This document shows, one piece after another, positions 59,461-64,000 of a DNA stretch of 64,000 nt (position 1 is the first letter of the stretch; every line of letters starts with the position of its first letter). The translations under genes and the position numbers were made by a program. The stretch comes from Asparagopsis taxiformis (lineage: Eukaryota; Rhodophyta; Florideophyceae; Bonnemaisoniales; Bonnemaisoniaceae): positions 62,001-126,000 of the forward strand of contig JALQPE010001729.1 of NCBI GenBank assembly GCA_030407315.1, read 5' to 3'. Under the pieces are notes generated by a model, which was given only the letters and a program-made list of their open reading frames with translations, did not search any database and had not been told where the DNA came from.

Positions 59461-59776
59461 TAAAGCACACCTATCCGTAGTTATCCTGTTCCTGGGTATT
59501 CCATTCTAGAGCTCCTGTGGCCATCAATTTCTAGTAAAGACGGATACCCTCGCCCCTTCCTACTTCGACTATTCCACTACCTGTCTCTGCGCTGTTCCTT
59601 CGACTTGACACTATCGTCTGACTGGTTTCCTGATGTCTCGCACCTATCTACTTCCATCTATTACAAAATTCACCTCAACAGAAATTTTATTTCTTCATTC
59701 TTCGTCTACTACACCGAAACTGGTTTCATCCGATACTACTCCCCTTCATTCTCGATTTCATCATCGACGAATACCT

Positions 59777-61261
59777 TCACATATTCTGCATCTCCTCCGT
59801 CCTCTTCCATAGACCTGAAGCTCTCCTCCAGCACTGATTCCCCCCATCGTCTACGTTCAGTTCTTCATATCTATCACGCGATATAGTCAAAACCTCCTCA
59901 TTCATGAACCGACTACTCACCCGCTCCCCGGGAAGAAGCAGTTTCACTGCTTCATTGATTTCCCGGATTTGCGCTCCTTCCACCTCTGTTCCACTTTGAA
60001 ATTTCAAAATCGTTCGGAACCCGTATGCAAGTATGTAGATGAATTGCAAGGAGTATTCTGAACGTCGCAGGAACATGTTCTTATCAGAACATTGCGTGTA
60101 GGCGACTGCAAAGTTCAGTGCAACCTCTACTAAATTGATCCTCCTAGTCAAAAACCTCTTGTCCGGTTCTCCAATTATTTGAACTTCGTACTCGACTTTG
60201 AATAGCATTTCTTTTCGCACTGCAATGAAGTCGCGAAGAATCTTCATATTCTTGTCATCCATTGCTGCACGCTCCGCTGCATTCATTTTCCTCTGCGCCG
60301 AGTACAGACTTGGAACTGACTCAATGTCCAGCCCACCGTCGTGCAAATGATGCTCCATTCGGACTGAACCTTGAAACCCACTGTATAGAACGAATCCAAG
60401 ATCTCGGATGAACCGGTTTCGCACATGATCTCTGGACTTGTTCATAAACCCGGTCACTGCTGTGAGTGCCGATTTCGTCACAGTGATGCCTACCTCCTTT
60501 CTGTGCAACGGCCCATTGTCTCCAACCTTTCTTCGCTTCTGCTTTCGAGCGGCCCCATCACTTCCCTCGGACGTCCCATGCATTCCATCCATGCGAGCAG
60601 AGTCCGTTCCGCGAATTGTCTCCTCAATGGTCCCGGTAGTCACATACCCCCGCGCCCTCCACCGTTCGATACCTTCCGACGTTCCATTGGAGCTGGAACG
60701 GTCTCCTCCCTCTCTGAAAGAATTGTTTTGACACGTATTCTTGATTAAAGAGGTCACAACTTGGCAGCGCAATTCAATGTGGTTCCGGCCGGCAAGCGTC
60801 CTATTGAACACATCCTTTCGCTCATTGCTCTGCCTGGCGAACATCAGCGTATTGATTAGCTGGCATCCGTTGAAATGCCTATCCCTCTTATCCACCATTG
60901 CCTTCGTGTACGTTGGAACAACAGCACACAGCACAGCACACACCATTTCGAACGTGAACGATTTCTCCGCATCCTGCGCAATGCGGAGACGTTCCCTGTC
61001 CTTCTCGGAGGCGATCTTCTTCGGATGTCCTTGTCCCTGGCTCAGAAGCCCATCGACGATGCTCTTGACCTCCTGCATATCGGTGTTTAGCATGGAGACA
61101 GTCTTGGCGACATTTCCGAGAGTCTCGCGTAATTGAATGGTGCTCTTCTCGACGGCATCCATTTTATCACTCAGGGCTTTCAACTCTGCAGTGATGTTCG
61201 AAAAGCCCTCACGCGTTATTTCGGAAAATGCGGCGATGCTTACGGAGGTTTCGGGATTCAT
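59777..61261 (-). CDS. 508-aa family protein, copy 2, with altered C-terminus
   Basis: Same start (ATG at 61261) and sequence as copy 1 up to the last part. One C is missing from the C run near 59845-59850, which shifts the frame after NVDDGG and replaces the acidic tail by a short unrelated one, giving 494 aa. It may be a real mutation or an error in a homopolymer. Confidence 0.7.
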   Translation of the reverse strand: MNPETSVSIAAFSEITREGFSNITAELKALSDKMDAVEKSTIQLRETLGNVAKTVSMLNTDMQEVKSIVDGLLSQGQGHPKKIASEKDRERLRIAQDAEKSFTFEMVCAVLCAVVPTYTKAMVDKRDRHFNGCQLINTLMFARQSNERKDVFNRTLAGRNHIELRCQVVTSLIKNTCQNNSFREGGDRSSSNGTSEGIERWRARGYVTTGTIEETIRGTDSARMDGMHGTSEGSDGAARKQKRRKVGDNGPLHRKEVGITVTKSALTAVTGFMNKSRDHVRNRFIRDLGFVLYSGFQGSVRMEHHLHDGGLDIESVPSLYSAQRKMNAAERAAMDDKNMKILRDFIAVRKEMLFKVEYEVQIIGEPDKRFLTRRINLVEVALNFAVAYTQCSDKNMFLRRSEYSLQFIYILAYGFRTILKFQSGTEVEGAQIREINEAVKLLLPGERVSSRFMNEEVLTISRDRYEELNVDDGGNQCWRRASGLWKRTEEMQNM

Positions 61262-61774
61262 CTTGACCTTGCAATTGGAGTTTGCTAAAAGGAGAATTGC
61301 TTTGAAGGATGTCACGCTTAGTACAGCAGTGTTGTAGCAAATATCATTTCAGTGGATGCATCCATCCTGGTCTACTCTACATAATAATAATGCTTCCCAG
61401 TGCTCCGTAACGGTTATTTTTCATAATTTAGTGGTGGATGGTGCGTATTCTTTCCTTTGCCACCACCCACGTCCTGTGCATACCACACCTCGCTACCAGA
61501 CTGACGTCTCCTACTAGACACTTTCAATGCAAAGATAGATAGGTATAATTTGAAATGCTAAACTCAACATATTATAGCTACTATGTACATTCTCTCCTTA
61601 CGGTGAGACAAACCAGATATGTTCTGTTCTCCCAATCTTCCTTTCTCCAACGTCCTATTCAGCATCTAGCTTCCCCGCACCCAACTATCTGTAAAGCACC
61701 ATCACAATTAATATAGTCGTATACCACACACCATTCCAATATTTACCTTCACACCAACACTATGCTCCATATTT

Positions 61775-62163
61775 CCTCTAAGTCCACTCCACCAGACAGT
61801 GTTGTCAAACAATGCACGGTACTACCCGCAGACAATACAATTTGCTATCTACACTACTGTCTACAGATTTCCCCAGACAGTGCAGTAATACAGTACAATG
61901 TATTGTCTCAGACAGTAAAATGTACTGTCTGCACATACTGTCTGGCGGCAACACTTCCGGACAGTAAAATTTACTGTTCTGGACAGTAAATTTTACTGTT
62001 TTTGGTACTGTCCAGATTTCGTGCCAGTTTACTGCTGCAGCAGTATTCTGAAATTTCCAGACAGTAAATTTTACTGTCTCCGCGCACTGTCTTGGCCAGA
62101 CAGTAATTTTTACTGTCTCAGACAGTAAATTTACTGTCTGTTTTCATTCTCAACACCGTAGTG
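61775..62163. repeat. Second copy of the giant transposon's right end
   Basis: GACAGT palindromes and the terminal repeat TCAACACCGTAGTG (62150-62163) followed by AACA, duplicated with the 6.5-kb unit. Confidence 0.9.
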
Positions 62164-64000
62164 AACAATTTGCCCTTTCCGCGTCCGGAACGAACGCCGA
62201 GTACATGTCGCCAGGTTCCTGATCAACTGGATCGATGGAGCTTGCTCTGCAGGAGAGCAGGACAGGCGGTTTGTTATGCCTGGACAATTTCCATACCGAT
62301 CTCCCTTCTTGAGTGCAAAATTATGAGTCTAGAAATTGACCTGCATCGGCTGCTGTATCACATCTGTGCTAAGGATTGATGATACCCGTACCGCTGAGAA
62401 ATTGCAGCTCTGGTAACGTGGGGATGATGTGCTGAACACGCAGAACGCTGATCCATAACGGGACTGCTTCATAGGCATAGTACGGAATGTATTGAGACAG
62501 CCCAAGCGAATTCAGGAGGGAGCACCAGGGCAGTGCGCGGTGACTCAGCAGATACCAGTGGTGAGTGGTCTAAATGGGGCTACACACGAGTTTGTCAATG
62601 AACAGTCTATTTTAGTTTGGAAATGTGTCGGATGGATGGTATGTTGTAAATGTCGACAGATTTGAGGAAGCGATAGAAGCAATCAGCACCGTGTAGTTGC
62701 ATCAAGGCTTTAGTGGCCATTGCTAGAGAACTTTCTCCAATGCCATTATTGCAGGATAGGCAGAAAACCCGGCCGGCTTCGAGATTGAAGAATTCATTGC
62801 GCAGATTGAATGAATGCAATTGACGGAGAATGCAGAAGTATACAATGGTATCGTTTTGGAGGGTGACGTAGGGGAAACATGTTGGGCTTGTTGGAAATGC
62901 TGAGAGCGATGATGAGATCCAGTCGTTTCCGTCGTAGATGGCGGTGCTTATTTTCTGCACGGCTAGCTTGTCTGCTGGGCGACTGGGCGGTATTGGCGTA
63001 CGATGAAGCGGAACTGGTGGTGTTTAAATGACATTTTTTGTTTGGAGATGGATGTATGTGTGCGACTAGAATGTAGTAAGAGGATGAAATTGTTTATGTT
63101 TGATGGGCGTCGCATGTTAGGGGACTTTATGTCGTGTGGGGCAATAATGTCTCAAGTATTTGAAGCAGACAGCAATCGCTTGAGCACATATAGACGTCCG
63201 ATGAATGACCAGCGCAATTGCATTGCTGGCGAGCCCAGAAATTCTAAAATTTCAGTCAGAAAAAAATGCAAAAATACATCGATTTGGGCGGTCAAAAGTG
63301 CCGTACGGCACACCCCCATCTCAAAAACATGTTCACATGTGCATGTTTTTGAGAATAGCCCAAAAAATAAAGCAATTCAGGACGTCCGCCGGACATAGGC
63401 TTGATTCTAATTTGGCCACAACGGCCCCAGAGGCTACCAAGCGCCCCGAGCGGCCCCTCCCCGCTCACTTACCCACTCACGCCCATCTTGCAGAAACGTT
63501 CCTGCTGGCCTCATCCATGCCTTCACATCCACATCATAATCCTCTGCTGAGCTGTTCACCTTGGACGCTCACTGGAAGTACTCGTCTTCGACGTCCGCCA
63601 ATGCAGGACAACACCATGAATACTAAACACACCGTGGATCTCAGTCATCAACGGTGGGCGTCCTTTAAATGACTGCTATAGAACCATTGCCCAAAGCCCT
63701 CTAGTTTGGACGCTCAGCCAACAGCGATTGCTGCTCTACCTCCTTGGTCGTTCTCCGATGCATGTAAATGCGTCAAAGTACGACCGATGGGGCAGTCCAA
63801 ACTTTTTGCACCAGTGCACGCCTAGGGATACCACAAGGTTCGTCATACACACACAAACACACAAACAACCACGCACTGCAGCACCCAACTTTCGCATGCG
63901 TCAGTGATGTGCTGCTGCAGTGTGTATGCGCCGTGCGGTAGCAAGATTTCCATGCTTGCAGCCATTCACATCCAGACATCCAGCCGCCGACCAGGGAAGC
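62164..64000. other. DNA right of the giant transposon, copy 2
   Basis: Duplicate of 55644-57479, including the weak gene candidate at 62607-62960 (minus) and the CA-rich microsatellite. Nothing further seen. Confidence 0.6.

Larger units (their letters stand above)
57483..64000. repeat. Second copy of the 6521-bp tandem duplication
   Basis: Follows copy 1 directly. I saw three differences: a G-to-C change that turns Glu into Gln in the 453-aa protein (52247 versus 58768), one C fewer in the C run near 53330 (copy at 59850), and one T more near 63042. The window ends two or three bases before the point where a third copy would begin. Confidence 0.95.

Noticed and set aside
1..64000. tRNA or rRNA genes
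   Set aside because: I saw no segment with tRNA box or cloverleaf pattern and no rRNA-like sequence, though weak ones could be missed by eye.

Overview
The window is eukaryotic nuclear DNA made almost wholly of transposable elements. Three Ty3/Gypsy retrotransposons with chromodomain integrases, a SET-domain protein and a CACTA/KDZ-like transposase rule out a bacterial origin. Genes are intron-poor. I cannot fix the lineage: the Gypsy proteins recall oomycete, fungal and red-algal elements, and the CACTA/KDZ-like transposase recalls fungal ones.

Layout, left to right. (1) 1-13230 is the 3' part of a CpG-rich Ty3/Gypsy element: gag, protease, pol with chromodomain, a 3.4-kb non-coding stretch with a 350-bp tandem repeat, a 923-aa gene on the opposite strand, then a likely 3' LTR. 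It has landed inside (2) an older, broken Gypsy pol gene (13231-14928). (3) 14993-20777 is a 5.8-kb DNA element with 14-bp terminal inverted repeats (CACAGCATGAGCAA), CTGGTT/AACCAG subterminal palindromes, many fold-back hairpins and one 574-aa gene. (4) 21444-55643 is the main find: a 34.2-kb DNA transposon with 14-bp inverted termini (CACTACGGTGTTGA), a candidate AACA target duplication and GACAGT-type palindromes at both ends. It carries a 1267-aa CACTA/KDZ-like transposase, a ParB-like/2OG-Fe(II) dioxygenase-like gene, a second such gene split by a young Ty3 element (34990-42715, target duplication GATGT), a three-domain ParB-like/DNA amino-methyltransferase/SET gene, a Tudor-like 453-aa gene, and a 508-aa gene related to the 574-aa gene of element 3. 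Five arrays of nested palindromes sit only between the first four of these genes. (5) 50962-57482 is repeated in tandem at 57483-64000 (offset 6521 bp, nearly identical); the window ends two or three bases before the second junction.

How the genes may work together (inference): the transposase plus the 508-aa/574-aa family would handle the ends, the latter perhaps reading each element's own subterminal motif. The ParB-like fusions join a sequence-recognition-type module to enzymes that could write a DNA methyl mark, write a histone mark, and oxidise bases or methyl groups. The element would thus carry its own chromatin-modifying set, and the palindrome arrays could be its targets. None of this has been tested.
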